DNA of 33,889 nt from Dasania sp051277005 (lineage in GTDB: Bacteria; Pseudomonadota; Gammaproteobacteria; Pseudomonadales; Dasaniaceae). Positions 7,370-15,004 of the stretch are shown piece by piece; the first letter of the stretch is position 1; the number at the start of each line of letters is the position of its first letter. The stretch lies in assembly GCA_051277005.1 (NCBI GenBank), contig JBNMPS010000011.1, positions 1-33,889 on the forward strand, read 5' to 3'. Both the position numbers and the translations under genes were made by a program. Below the pieces are notes generated by a model. The model saw only the letters and a list, made by a program, of their open reading frames with translations. It was not told the origin of the DNA and ran no database searches.

Positions 7370-8809
7370 ATGGATACAGCCAGCCAAATCTTACTTGGAA
7401 CATCTTCAACTAGTACTAGCCCGGTTGACACTGCAAGTGTTTCATCCACTGCAACCTCGCAGGGTGGTGCGGTAGGTGCAGGGTCTGATGGCACGAGTGC
7501 TGCATGCGCAGAGGGTTGCTTTGCGTCTCATATTGATAAAGCCGTTTCACAAGCCGAGGCTACGCAGGGGGCCAGTAACCCTCAGGCTGTTAGTCTGGTT
7601 AGTGCAGTGGTTAACCTTAACCAGCAGGCATTAAAAACGACTCTACTCAGTGTCAAGGCTGGCAATAACTTGCAGGCAGGGGGCGAATTATTGCCGGGGA
7701 TTGCGGTGGAGTATGTTCATTCTTTAACCACTGAGTTAACAGATACACTGCAAACCGAGGGGCAAGGGCAATCAGAATTGGGGTCACTCATCACATTGGC
7801 AGATTTAGGGTCAGAATCTGAGTCTACCGTCGTCGGTGAGGTCATTCCTGAGGGGGTACCTCTAGGTGCCCCTATTCAAGCCATTGCTACAATGGTTAAT
7901 GATAATGCCAAAGCAGATTTAAAATTACCCGCTGAGGTAGGCTTGTTAAAACCGCAGGTCAATAATTCAGCAGCTCCCATTGTGCTTGCTGAGACTAATG
8001 ATCTAGATGACTTAGGCTTGCAATCGAAAGCGCCGCTTTTAGTGGTTGGCCAAGAGACTGTTTCTAAGATGGTATCAGGCACGGCGGACAAAAGTGCTGA
8101 GCCCGTTGTAGCGACAACCCAATTTCAATCGTTAAAAACAACCGCTTCAGGCCAGGGCTTTAATACAGGTGTTACTGATGGCTTGGAGTCTAATGCTGCA
8201 TCCATTGTTTCTTTGCAAGAGTTAACCGGCTCAATTAATGCTCAAGCGGCGAATCAGGCGGATAAACCACCGTCATCTTTGTCGCAGGCTATTAGTGGCT
8301 TCCCAAAAGTTGAAGGTGGTGCAAGCTATCAGCAGATAGCTTCTGTGAACCTGCAAACTAGTGTTACCACTCAAGTTGCAGCTCCAGGTTGGGGGGAAAC
8401 AGTCATGCAGCGTGTGATGTGGATGAGTTCACAGCAAGTGCGCAGTGCAGAAATTCAACTGGATCCCCCTGAACTTGGCTCGTTAATGGTAAAAATAAAT
8501 ACGGTTAATGATCAAACTACGGTCAGTTTTACCAGCAGCCACGCAGTTGTTAGAGACGCACTGGATCAGGGTTTGCCAAGATTACGTGACTTAATGAATG
8601 AGCAGGGTCTTGATCTTGTCGATGTCGATGTGTCAGACCATTCAAATCAGGCTAATACTGCCGAGAGTGATGCGGATACTAATGGTGATGAGTCAATGAG
8701 TTCAAATGGGCGAGCCGCTTCTGAGGCTGAGCCAGACGAGCTTTCTCGCCAGCAATCAATAGAGGCTGGCTCTGAGACTAAAGTCGGTATAATCAATGCT
8801 TATGCCTAA
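7370..8809 (+). CDS. fliK: Flagellar hook-length control protein FliK
   Basis: FliK is the exported ruler that stops hook growth and switches the export gate from hook to filament substrates. The 479-residue protein has a long, low-complexity, Ser/Thr/Ala/Gln-rich N-terminal ruler and a folded C-terminal Flg_hook domain carrying the signature LDPPELGSL at residues 364-372, followed by a VSFTSSHAVVRDAL stretch, and an acidic disordered tail. The ruler region is poorly conserved in the family, so identity rests on the C-terminal domain and position between the Hpt gene and fliL. The ATG has AGGTGA just upstream. A sigma-54 element precedes it. Confidence 0.95.
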   Translation: MDTASQILLGTSSTSTSPVDTASVSSTATSQGGAVGAGSDGTSAACAEGCFASHIDKAVSQAEATQGASNPQAVSLVSAVVNLNQQALKTTLLSVKAGNNLQAGGELLPGIAVEYVHSLTTELTDTLQTEGQGQSELGSLITLADLGSESESTVVGEVIPEGVPLGAPIQAIATMVNDNAKADLKLPAEVGLLKPQVNNSAAPIVLAETNDLDDLGLQSKAPLLVVGQETVSKMVSGTADKSAEPVVATTQFQSLKTTASGQGFNTGVTDGLESNAASIVSLQELTGSINAQAANQADKPPSSLSQAISGFPKVEGGASYQQIASVNLQTSVTTQVAAPGWGETVMQRVMWMSSQQVRSAEIQLDPPELGSLMVKINTVNDQTTVSFTSSHAVVRDALDQGLPRLRDLMNEQGLDLVDVDVSDHSNQANTAESDADTNGDESMSSNGRAASEAEPDELSRQQSIEAGSETKVGIINAYA

Positions 8810-8812
8810 GTT

Positions 8813-8829
8813 AGGGGTGTTATGCCCCT
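8813..8829 (+). terminator. Weak hairpin after fliK
   Basis: AGGGG (8813-8817) and CCCCT (8825-8829) form a 5-bp stem with a 7-base loop directly after the fliK stop codon. The following sequence is only moderately T-rich, so this is a weak intrinsic terminator at best. The rest of the 210-base gap to fliL holds the sigma-54 element listed separately. Confidence 0.35.
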
Positions 8830-8964
8830 GATTTCAACAATTCATTATTTTTCTCTCCTTATTTCTTACTTCCTGACTTACAATCCGCTATAGCTTGTTA
8901 ATGTGTGTTGCTCATTAGCTGTGCTAAGTTTCTGTTTTTAAAATAATTAAAGTACTTCTAAGCC

Positions 8965-8980
8965 TGGCATAGCTTTTGCT
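8965..8980 (+). promoter_or_regulatory. Sigma-54 promoter for the fliL-fliR operon
   Basis: TGGCATAGCTTTTGCT has GG at 8966-8967 and GC at 8978-8979 with the exact 10-base spacing, a full TGGCA half and a full TTGCT half. It lies 40 bases upstream of the fliL ATG. fliL promoters in Pseudomonas are known RpoN/FleQ targets, so function is likely. Confidence 0.85.
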
Positions 8981-9019
8981 GCCAGAGGATTAGAAGGCTT
9001 AACGCGACGGATTTATGGC

Positions 9020-9553
9020 ATGGCAGACAAAGACGATACTAACGACGAAGAGTCAACAGAAAGCACACCGAAAGGTGGCAAAGGCAAACTCATTATTATT
9101 ATTGTGGTTGCACTAGTGCTTGTGGGTGGTTCGGTTGGCGGTACGCTATTTTTCTTAGGATTCTTTGATCCGCCTCCGCCTACTGAGGAAGAGCTGGCTG
9201 AAACAGAAGCAGAAGAGGTCATGGCAAAGTCGCCAGCGATGTACTTCCCGATAAAACCGCCCTTTGTGGTCAATTTTCAGTCGCGAGGCAGACAGCGGTT
9301 TTTGCAAACAGACGTAACTGTTATGACGCGTGATGGCGAAGTTTTTGCGGTCATCCAAAAGCATTTACCCTTGATTAAAAACCGCTTAGTCATGATTTTA
9401 GGTGGTGGTGTCTACCAAGAACTGCAAACAAATGAAGGCAAGGAATTAATGCGGCAGCAAGCTCATCTTGGTGTGCAGGCTGTTATTACCGAAGAAACGG
9501 GTAAAGAAGATGGCGTAGAGCAAATTCTATTCACCAACTTCGTTATGCAGTAA
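9020..9553 (+). CDS. fliL: Flagellar basal-body-associated protein FliL
   Basis: FliL is a single-pass inner-membrane protein that surrounds the stator units and supports torque under load. The 177 residues comprise a short acidic cytoplasmic N terminus, one membrane helix at about residues 21-46 (rich in Ile/Val/Leu/Gly) and a periplasmic SPFH-like domain that begins after a Pro/Glu-rich linker (DPPPPTEEELAE) and contains RFLQTDVTVMTRDGEV. Two ATGs lie close together; 9020 is in frame and 9015 is not. It is the first gene downstream of a strong sigma-54 element and probably heads the fliL-fliR operon. Confidence 0.96.
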   Translation: MADKDDTNDEESTESTPKGGKGKLIIIIVVALVLVGGSVGGTLFFLGFFDPPPPTEEELAETEAEEVMAKSPAMYFPIKPPFVVNFQSRGRQRFLQTDVTVMTRDGEVFAVIQKHLPLIKNRLVMILGGGVYQELQTNEGKELMRQQAHLGVQAVITEETGKEDGVEQILFTNFVMQ

Positions 9554-9615
9554 TCCCTTTATAATAAATGAGTTGATGATTGACTTGATGTATAAACGAG
9601 TAATAGAGGCCTAGC

Positions 9616-10587
9616 GTGCAAGACTTACTGTCACAAGAAGAAATCGATGCGCTGTTACACGGTGTAGATGACGGTGATGTTGAAACCGAAGACGAGCTCG
9701 ATTTTGACGAGGCGCGCGAATACGACCTTACCAGTCAAGATAGAATTGTCCGTGGCCGTATGCCCACTCTGGAAATGGTTAACGAGCGCTTTGCTCGTTA
9801 TACCCGTATCAGCTTATTTAACCTATTGCGCCGAACCGCTGACGTTGCTGTTGGCGGTATACAGATTCAAAAGTTTGGCGAATACGTACATACACTCTAC
9901 GTACCTACCAGTTTAAATATGGTTAAATTACGCCCTTTACGCGGTACGGGTTTAGTTATTTTTGACGCTAAATTAGTTTTCAAATTAGTCGATAATTTTT
10001 TTGGTGGTGATGGTCGTCATGCGAAAATTGAAGGCAGGGAGTTTACACCTACTGAGTTGCGCGTGGTTGAGATGGTATTAAGAGATGCCTTTAACGATTT
10101 GCAGGAGGCATGGAGACCTGTTTTTCCGATTGAATTTGAATTTATTAATGCTGAGGTTAATCCCTCAATGGCAAATATCGTTAGCCCTAGCGAAGTTGTT
10201 GTTGTTAGTACTTTTCATGTTGAGTTAGATGGCGGTGGCGGTGATATGCATATTACGCTGCCCTATTCCATGATTGAACCTATTAGAGAAACACTCGATG
10301 CAGGTTTACAGACGGACGTGGATGATGTTGATGATCGCTGGCTTAATTCCTTACGTGAAGACATCATGGGTGCCGCAGTAACCCTTGAAGGGACTGTTGC
10401 CGAAAAAGAAATTTCTTTAAGGGATATATTGGATCTGGAAGAGGGTGACGTTATTACCGTAGATATGCCAGAGAATATGGTTCTATTCGCTAATGATGTG
10501 CCCGTTTTTAATACCAAGATAGGTGTTTCAAAAGGCAATATGGCTCTACAAGTTGTAAACAAAATTGATCGAAAAAACTTATCATAG
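9616..10587 (+). CDS. fliM: Flagellar motor switch protein FliM
   Basis: FliM is the C-ring component that receives phosphorylated CheY and switches rotation. The first 17 residues (MQDLLSQEEIDALLHGV) are the canonical CheY-P docking peptide, followed by a flexible acidic linker, the middle CheC-like domain that binds FliG, and a C-terminal SpoA domain with VAEKEISLRDILDLEEGDVI that pairs with FliN. Length (323) is normal. The start is GTG at 9616; the conserved N-terminal peptide begins at this codon, which settles the choice. It lies 62 bases after fliL with no terminator between them. Confidence 0.98.
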   Translation: MQDLLSQEEIDALLHGVDDGDVETEDELDFDEAREYDLTSQDRIVRGRMPTLEMVNERFARYTRISLFNLLRRTADVAVGGIQIQKFGEYVHTLYVPTSLNMVKLRPLRGTGLVIFDAKLVFKLVDNFFGGDGRHAKIEGREFTPTELRVVEMVLRDAFNDLQEAWRPVFPIEFEFINAEVNPSMANIVSPSEVVVVSTFHVELDGGGGDMHITLPYSMIEPIRETLDAGLQTDVDDVDDRWLNSLREDIMGAAVTLEGTVAEKEISLRDILDLEEGDVITVDMPENMVLFANDVPVFNTKIGVSKGNMALQVVNKIDRKNLS

Positions 10588-10640
10588 TTTAAGCATAGAG
10601 CAGTGAACTATAGTTAAAGTAAGCGTTGTGGAGATTAAAT

Positions 10641-11093
10641 ATGAGCGATGATGAAGACGTCAACCAAGATGATATGGCCGATGAATGGGCTTCTGCAATG
10701 TCTGAGCAAGGCGTTGAGGCCGATCAAGATGACATTGATGACTTGTTGTCTGGAGCCAGCGAAGAGGCCGCTCCTGAGGCGCAACCGGCCCCTATGGATG
10801 AATTAACCGATACCGGTGTTTCAAATGGTGATTCGCCTGATTTAGATGTGATATTAGATATACCCGTTCGCATTTCTATGGAAGTAGGTAACACCCAAAT
10901 TAGTATCCGGAATTTATTACAGCTCAATCAAGGTTCTGTTATTGAGATGGATCGCCTTGCGGGCGAACCTTTAGATGTGCTGGTTAATGGCACGCTAATC
11001 GCTCATGGTGAAGTTGTTGTAGTCAATGAGAAGTTTGGTATTCGTATGACAGATGTTATCAGCCCTTCTGAACGCATCAAAAAATTACGATAA
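10641..11093 (+). CDS. fliN: Flagellar motor switch protein FliN
   Basis: FliN forms the bottom of the C-ring and docks FliH. The 150-residue protein has an acidic disordered N-terminal extension of about 70 residues and a C-terminal SpoA domain (about 73-150) with LDVILDIPVRISMEVG and PLDVLVNG. The frame is open from a TTG at 10626, but GGAG at 10630-10633 sits 7 bases before the ATG at 10641, so that ATG is used. The N-terminal extension contains DQDDIDDLLSGAS (residues 28-40), which resembles the CheY-docking peptides of FliM and FliY. fliO begins one base after the stop. Confidence 0.97.
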   Translation: MSDDEDVNQDDMADEWASAMSEQGVEADQDDIDDLLSGASEEAAPEAQPAPMDELTDTGVSNGDSPDLDVILDIPVRISMEVGNTQISIRNLLQLNQGSVIEMDRLAGEPLDVLVNGTLIAHGEVVVVNEKFGIRMTDVISPSERIKKLR

Positions 11094-11094
11094 C

Positions 11095-11553
11095 ATGATG
11101 AGATTATTATTATTATTATTATATTGTGCCATTGTATCTCATAGCGCATTTTCTGAAGAGCCTAAGCCAACTCCAGTTACGTCGCTGGTTAGCGTTGACC
11201 CCGTGGTAACATCCAGTCCTTTAACCGTATTATTAGGGTTGTTGTTTGTTTTAATCGTTATTTTTGCTCTGGCGTGGCTGGCTAAGCAATATAATAATTC
11301 GGGCTTAATTGGCAATCGAACCATGAAAGTTGTCGCAAGCATGCCTTTGGGTACTAGAGAGCGAGCGGTATTAATAGAGGTCGGTGATAAACAAATTTTA
11401 GTTGGCGTGTCACCAAGCTCAGTCAACGCGCTACATGTTTTTGATGAAAAAATTATTGACGATGACAGTCTCCCTAATCATCCCTTTGCGAAAAAGCTCA
11501 ATCAGTTTTTACAGCCAAAAAATAAAAACGAACAGCAAGAGAGTGATAGCTAA
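11095..11553 (+). CDS. fliO: Flagellar export-gate assembly protein FliO
   Basis: FliO helps assemble the FliP pentamer of the export gate and is not part of the finished gate. The 152-residue protein starts with a hydrophobic signal-like segment (MMRLLLLLLYCAIVSHSAFS), has a second membrane helix at about 42-62 (VLLGLLFVLIVIFALAWLA) and a basic cytoplasmic tail with RERAVLIEVGDKQILVGVS, the conserved core of the FliO/YscD-like region. A TTG at 11053 would lie inside fliN, so the ATG at 11095, one base after the fliN stop, is chosen. The stop codon overlaps the fliP ATG by one base. Confidence 0.92.
   Translation: MMRLLLLLLYCAIVSHSAFSEEPKPTPVTSLVSVDPVVTSSPLTVLLGLLFVLIVIFALAWLAKQYNNSGLIGNRTMKVVASMPLGTRERAVLIEVGDKQILVGVSPSSVNALHVFDEKIIDDDSLPNHPFAKKLNQFLQPKNKNEQQESDS
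11104..11121 (+). repeat. (TTA)6 trinucleotide repeat in fliO
   Basis: Six consecutive TTA codons encode the leucine run at the start of the FliO hydrophobic segment. Slippage would add or remove whole leucines without changing frame. TTA-only usage for a Leu run is unlike the mixed codons elsewhere in the locus. Confidence 0.85.
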
Positions 11554-12383
11554 TGGCTAGACTAATGACTGTTTTTGTTTTGATGTTAATGTTTTTCCCC
11601 GGTTTGAGTTTTGCTCAATCTTCGGTAAGTCAGTCATCTTCCCAAACACCGTCGCAGATGAGTGATTCGCTGGTTAATTCTTTGAGCAAGGCTAATCAGT
11701 CTGCATTGGGTATACCGGCGGTTAAATTAACGACTAATGCTGATGGCAGCCAAGAGTATACGGTAACCATACAAATATTAGCGTTGATGACAGTGCTAAC
11801 ATTATTGCCGTCTTTTTTGATTATGATGACGTCTTTTACGCGTATTATTATTGTGTTTGCAATATTGAGGCAGGCAATAGGCTTGCAAAGTTCACCCTCA
11901 GGTCAGATATTGTTGGGGCTTACTGTCTTTCTAACCATTTTTATCATGATGCCCGTTTTTCAAGATATTGATAAGGTCGCTATACAGCCATATCTTAATG
12001 AAGAAATTACGTCTATTCAGGCGGCTGAAGCAGGTTCTCGGCCTCTTCACTATTTCATGATGTCACAAACTCGCGAAAGTGACTTAAGCCTGTTTATGCG
12101 CTTGTCAAAAACTGATCCGGTGAATACGCCTGACGAAGTACCCTTTTTTGTATTGGCCCCGGCCTTTTTAACCAGCGAGCTAAAAACCGCGTTTCAAATT
12201 GGTTTTATGCTGTTCATTCCTTTCTTAATTATCGACATGGTGGTGGCCAGCGTCTTGATGGCCATGGGTATGATGATGCTATCGCCGGTTATTATTTCTT
12301 TGCCTTTCAAAATTATGTTGTTTGTTCTGGTTGACGGTTGGGCGATGATTATTGGTACCTTAGCTGCCAGTTATGGTTTGTAA
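11553..12383 (+). CDS. fliP: Flagellar export-gate protein FliP
   Basis: FliP is the main subunit of the FliP5Q4R1 export-gate pore. The 276-residue protein has a cleavable-looking signal sequence (first 21 residues, ending FAQ), a Ser/Gln-rich periplasmic stretch and four membrane helices. Family signatures include LPSFLIMMTSFTRIIIVFAI, the loop FMRLSKTDPVNTPDEVPFFV and LLIDMVVASVLMAMGMMMLSP in slightly varied form (FLIIDMVVASVLMAMG). It overlaps the fliO stop by one base, and fliQ follows 11 bases after its stop. Confidence 0.98.
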   Translation: MARLMTVFVLMLMFFPGLSFAQSSVSQSSSQTPSQMSDSLVNSLSKANQSALGIPAVKLTTNADGSQEYTVTIQILALMTVLTLLPSFLIMMTSFTRIIIVFAILRQAIGLQSSPSGQILLGLTVFLTIFIMMPVFQDIDKVAIQPYLNEEITSIQAAEAGSRPLHYFMMSQTRESDLSLFMRLSKTDPVNTPDEVPFFVLAPAFLTSELKTAFQIGFMLFIPFLIIDMVVASVLMAMGMMMLSPVIISLPFKIMLFVLVDGWAMIIGTLAASYGL

Positions 12384-12394
12384 CGGGGGTTTTT

Positions 12395-12664
12395 ATGACA
12401 CCTGAATCTGCCCTAGACCTATTTACCGAAGCGATCTATATCGTGATGATGATGGTGTCTATCATGGTTGTGCCAAGCTTGCTGGTGGGCTTGGTGGTGA
12501 GTATGTTTCAGGCGGCGACTCAAATTAATGAGCAAACCTTGAGCTTTCTCCCTAGGTTACTCGTCACATTAACATCGTTAATTTTTGCCGGTCCTTGGCT
12601 GCTTAATAAAGTGATGGATTTCTTTCTTCGTCTTTTGACGGCTATTCCTAATTTAATAGGGTAG
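12395..12664 (+). CDS. fliQ: Flagellar export-gate protein FliQ
   Basis: FliQ is a small two-helix subunit of the export gate. The 89 residues match the normal family length and show the typical MTPESALDLFTEAIYIV start, a first membrane helix over MMMVSIMVVPSLLVGLVVSM, the FQAATQINEQTLSFLP turn that is highly conserved in FliQ, and a second helix. The frame is open from a TTG at 12338 inside fliP, but the family start is the ATG at 12395, preceded by a G-rich ribosome-binding site after the fliP stop. It is part of fliO-P-Q-R. Confidence 0.97.
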   Translation: MTPESALDLFTEAIYIVMMMVSIMVVPSLLVGLVVSMFQAATQINEQTLSFLPRLLVTLTSLIFAGPWLLNKVMDFFLRLLTAIPNLIG

Positions 12665-12676
12665 GGATTACACAAC

Positions 12677-13453
12677 GTGTTAGAGCTAGGTGTAGAGCAT
12701 ATCAGCGCTTGGGTTGGCCAATATCTTTGGCCACTCTTTAGAATCAGTAGTTTTTTTATGATGGCGCCAATTATTGGTAGCCAATTAGTGCCTTCTAGAG
12801 TTCGATTAATGATCGCCATCTTTGTTACTTTGGCGATTGCACCTATTTTACCGCCTATGCCTGTTATTGATGCGGTGTCGTTACCTTCTGCGCTTATTAC
12901 CATTCAGCAAATTGTCATCGGAGTTGCGATGGCTTTTGCGCTACAAATGGTTTTACAAATGTTTATCTTGGCAGGTCAGATGATAGCAATGCAAATGGGC
13001 TTAGGTTTTGCAATGATGGTCGATCCCTCTAATGGTATTAGCGTCACGGTAGTGAGTCAGTTTCATCTATTGTTGGCCACTTTACTGTTTGTAACCTTTG
13101 GTGGTCACTTGGCTATGATTGAAGTTTTGGCTACCAGCTTCACAATGCTACCTGTTGGAGAATTTCTCAGTGGTAACGCTATTTGGGGAATGATGGGGTG
13201 GGTGTCATGGATGTTTGGCGCAGGTGTATTGATGGCTTTGCCAGCGGTGACCTCGTTGATGATTGTTAATTCTTCTTTGGGTGTTATTACGCGCTCCGCG
13301 CCACAATTTAATATTATGACTATAGGTTTCCCGTTTATGGTTATTTTAGGCATAGGGATCATTTGGGTAACAATGCCTAACTATATTCCCCATTTCGAAC
13401 TATTTACTAAGCAAGCCTTAGGGCTAATGACGAAGCTCTTAATCACTCGATAA
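12677..13453 (+). CDS. fliR: Flagellar export-gate protein FliR
   Basis: FliR is the single-copy subunit of the FliP5Q4R1 gate. The 258-residue protein is almost entirely membrane helices, with the conserved QLVPSRVRLMIA segment near residue 35-46, the long amphipathic helix LAGQMIAMQMGLGFAMMVDPSNG around 95-117 and a C-terminal segment QFNIMTIGFP. The start is GTG at 12677, 12 bases after the fliQ stop, matching the family N terminus (LELGVEHISAWVGQYLWPLFRI). It ends the fliL-fliR run; a 235-base gap with its own promoter follows. Confidence 0.97.
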   Translation: MLELGVEHISAWVGQYLWPLFRISSFFMMAPIIGSQLVPSRVRLMIAIFVTLAIAPILPPMPVIDAVSLPSALITIQQIVIGVAMAFALQMVLQMFILAGQMIAMQMGLGFAMMVDPSNGISVTVVSQFHLLLATLLFVTFGGHLAMIEVLATSFTMLPVGEFLSGNAIWGMMGWVSWMFGAGVLMALPAVTSLMIVNSSLGVITRSAPQFNIMTIGFPFMVILGIGIIWVTMPNYIPHFELFTKQALGLMTKLLITR

Positions 13454-13571
13454 CGTAAAGCGGATTTATCGTTTAACGTTCGTGTACCCTAAATTGTTAT
13501 ATCTCTAACGTGATGATTGGCTGACGCTAATACCTAATAGGCTATTCATATTTCATGCCTGGTGGCCTTTT

Positions 13572-13587
13572 CGGCATAACTCTTGCT
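13572..13587 (+). promoter_or_regulatory. Sigma-54 promoter for flhB
   Basis: CGGCATAACTCTTGCT has GG at 13573-13574 and GC at 13585-13586 with exact 10-base spacing and a full TTGCT -12 half; the base before GG is C instead of T. It lies about 100 bases upstream of the flhB GTG in the 235-base fliR-flhB gap. A half-conserved FleQ-like sequence (CCA plus TTGAC halves, 13613-13626) lies shortly downstream, where FleQ binds at some Pseudomonas promoters, but that match is weak. Confidence 0.7.
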
Positions 13588-13688
13588 CTTATCTCAATAT
13601 ACAGACGATTTAACCAAAGTTTTGACGGTTAAGTCAGTCGCTCTATTCCGACTATTTACCCCCTAAGTATCAATAACAGAGTTGTGCT

Positions 13689-14861
13689 GTGGCAGAAAAC
13701 GAAAACGGCCAGGAGAAATCCGAAGACCCCACCCCGAGACGGCTGCAAAAGTCTAAGGATGATGGGGAAATAGCCCGTTCTAAAGAATTGAACACAACGT
13801 TTGTGTTGGTCGGCGGTGTATTTGGTTTGATTTTTTTTGGTGGCAATTTAGCTGAGGCGCTCAAAAATGTGATGCGGTTTAACTTTAATTTGGATCGCTC
13901 GGCGGCCTTTGATGATCAATTAATGGTTGCTCATCTTGCTGCTACGGCTTTTTCAGCCATGCAGGCATTAATGCCATTTATGATAGTTCTGGCTGTTGCG
14001 GCATTTGTAGGTAATGTCCTTTTGGGCGGCTGGATGTTAAGCCTCAAACCAATGGAGCCTAAATTTAGCCGTATGGATCCTATTAAGGGCGTCGGCCGCC
14101 TTTTTTCAATGAATTCGCTCGTTGAGCTGTCAAAAGCTCTCGCTAAATTTGTGCTGGTTGTCTCTGTAACCGCGGGTGTGCTTAATTATTATAAAGGCGA
14201 GTTGATAACCCTTGGGGCTTCATCACTTCCTGAAGCCGTGGCTCACGCTATAGAAGTTGTTTCTTATTCAGTTTTCATGATTAGCCTCACCACTATAGTC
14301 ATCGCCATATTGGATGTGCCGTATCAACTTTATGCGCATAAGAAAAAATTAAAAATGACACTCCAAGATGTCAAAGATGAGATGAAAGACTCTGAAGGTA
14401 AACCCGAGGTTAAATCTCGAGTAAGGCAATTACAGCGTGAGATGGCGCAGCGTAGGATGATGACTGAAGTGCCTGAGGCTGATGTAATTATTACCAACCC
14501 AGAGCATTTTTCTGTAGCCCTGAAATACGATACTGAAGGCACTGGAGCGCCCATCGTCGTGGCTAAAGGTACAGATCAAATAGCGCTTAAAATACGTGAA
14601 ATAGCCGTTGCCTACGAAGTGACCATCTTGGAGGCGCCACCATTGGCTAGGGCTATTTACTTTACAACAGAGTTGGATCAAGAGATTCCGGGGAATTTAT
14701 ATTTAGCGGTTGCTCAAGTCTTGGCCTATGTGTTCCAGCTTAAAGCTTATAACAAAGGGGAGGGTGTTAAGCCTAAGTCCATGTCTGACGTGGAAGTGCC
14801 AGAAGACGCGCAATATAGCTTCGATGGTAAGTTGACAAACCCATCGCCACCAGAAAGTTAA
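13689..14861 (+). CDS. flhB: Flagellar export switch protein FlhB
   Basis: FlhB is the membrane export-gate protein that changes substrate specificity after autocleavage. The 390-residue protein starts with the family-typical AENENGQEKSEDPTPRRLQK, has four membrane helices between about 35 and 210, a charged linker, and a cytoplasmic domain with the self-cleavage site N270-P271-E272-H273. The third position is Glu rather than the Thr of enteric NPTH; cleavage in the family needs only the Asn-Pro bond, so this variant should still be active. The start is GTG at 13689, which places the conserved N terminus correctly. A sigma-54 element precedes it. Confidence 0.98.
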   Translation: MAENENGQEKSEDPTPRRLQKSKDDGEIARSKELNTTFVLVGGVFGLIFFGGNLAEALKNVMRFNFNLDRSAAFDDQLMVAHLAATAFSAMQALMPFMIVLAVAAFVGNVLLGGWMLSLKPMEPKFSRMDPIKGVGRLFSMNSLVELSKALAKFVLVVSVTAGVLNYYKGELITLGASSLPEAVAHAIEVVSYSVFMISLTTIVIAILDVPYQLYAHKKKLKMTLQDVKDEMKDSEGKPEVKSRVRQLQREMAQRRMMTEVPEADVIITNPEHFSVALKYDTEGTGAPIVVAKGTDQIALKIREIAVAYEVTILEAPPLARAIYFTTELDQEIPGNLYLAVAQVLAYVFQLKAYNKGEGVKPKSMSDVEVPEDAQYSFDGKLTNPSPPES

Positions 14862-14876
14862 AAAAAATACGAAAAG

Positions 14877-14892
14877 TGGAAGGATTCTTGCT
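14877..14892 (+). promoter_or_regulatory. Sigma-54 promoter for flhA
   Basis: TGGAAGGATTCTTGCT has GG at 14878-14879 and GC at 14890-14891, exact 10-base spacing, and matches the TGG, G and TTGCT parts of the consensus. It begins 15 bases after the flhB stop and about 113 bases before the flhA ATG. flhA is a known RpoN/FleQ target in Pseudomonas. Confidence 0.82.
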
Positions 14893-15004
14893 CTGTTATT
14901 AATTAGCGCTCAACAGTGACAGTTTACCGTCATGGTGACCGGCGTAACGATCAAAACATAATCTATCGCTAACACTCATTTAGCGAGTAATAAGTAAGCT
15001 TTTT

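Noticed and set aside
13689..14861. Loss of FlhB autocleavage because the site reads NPEH rather than NPTH
   Set aside because: Cleavage in the family occurs between Asn and Pro, both present; the third position varies in related bacteria.
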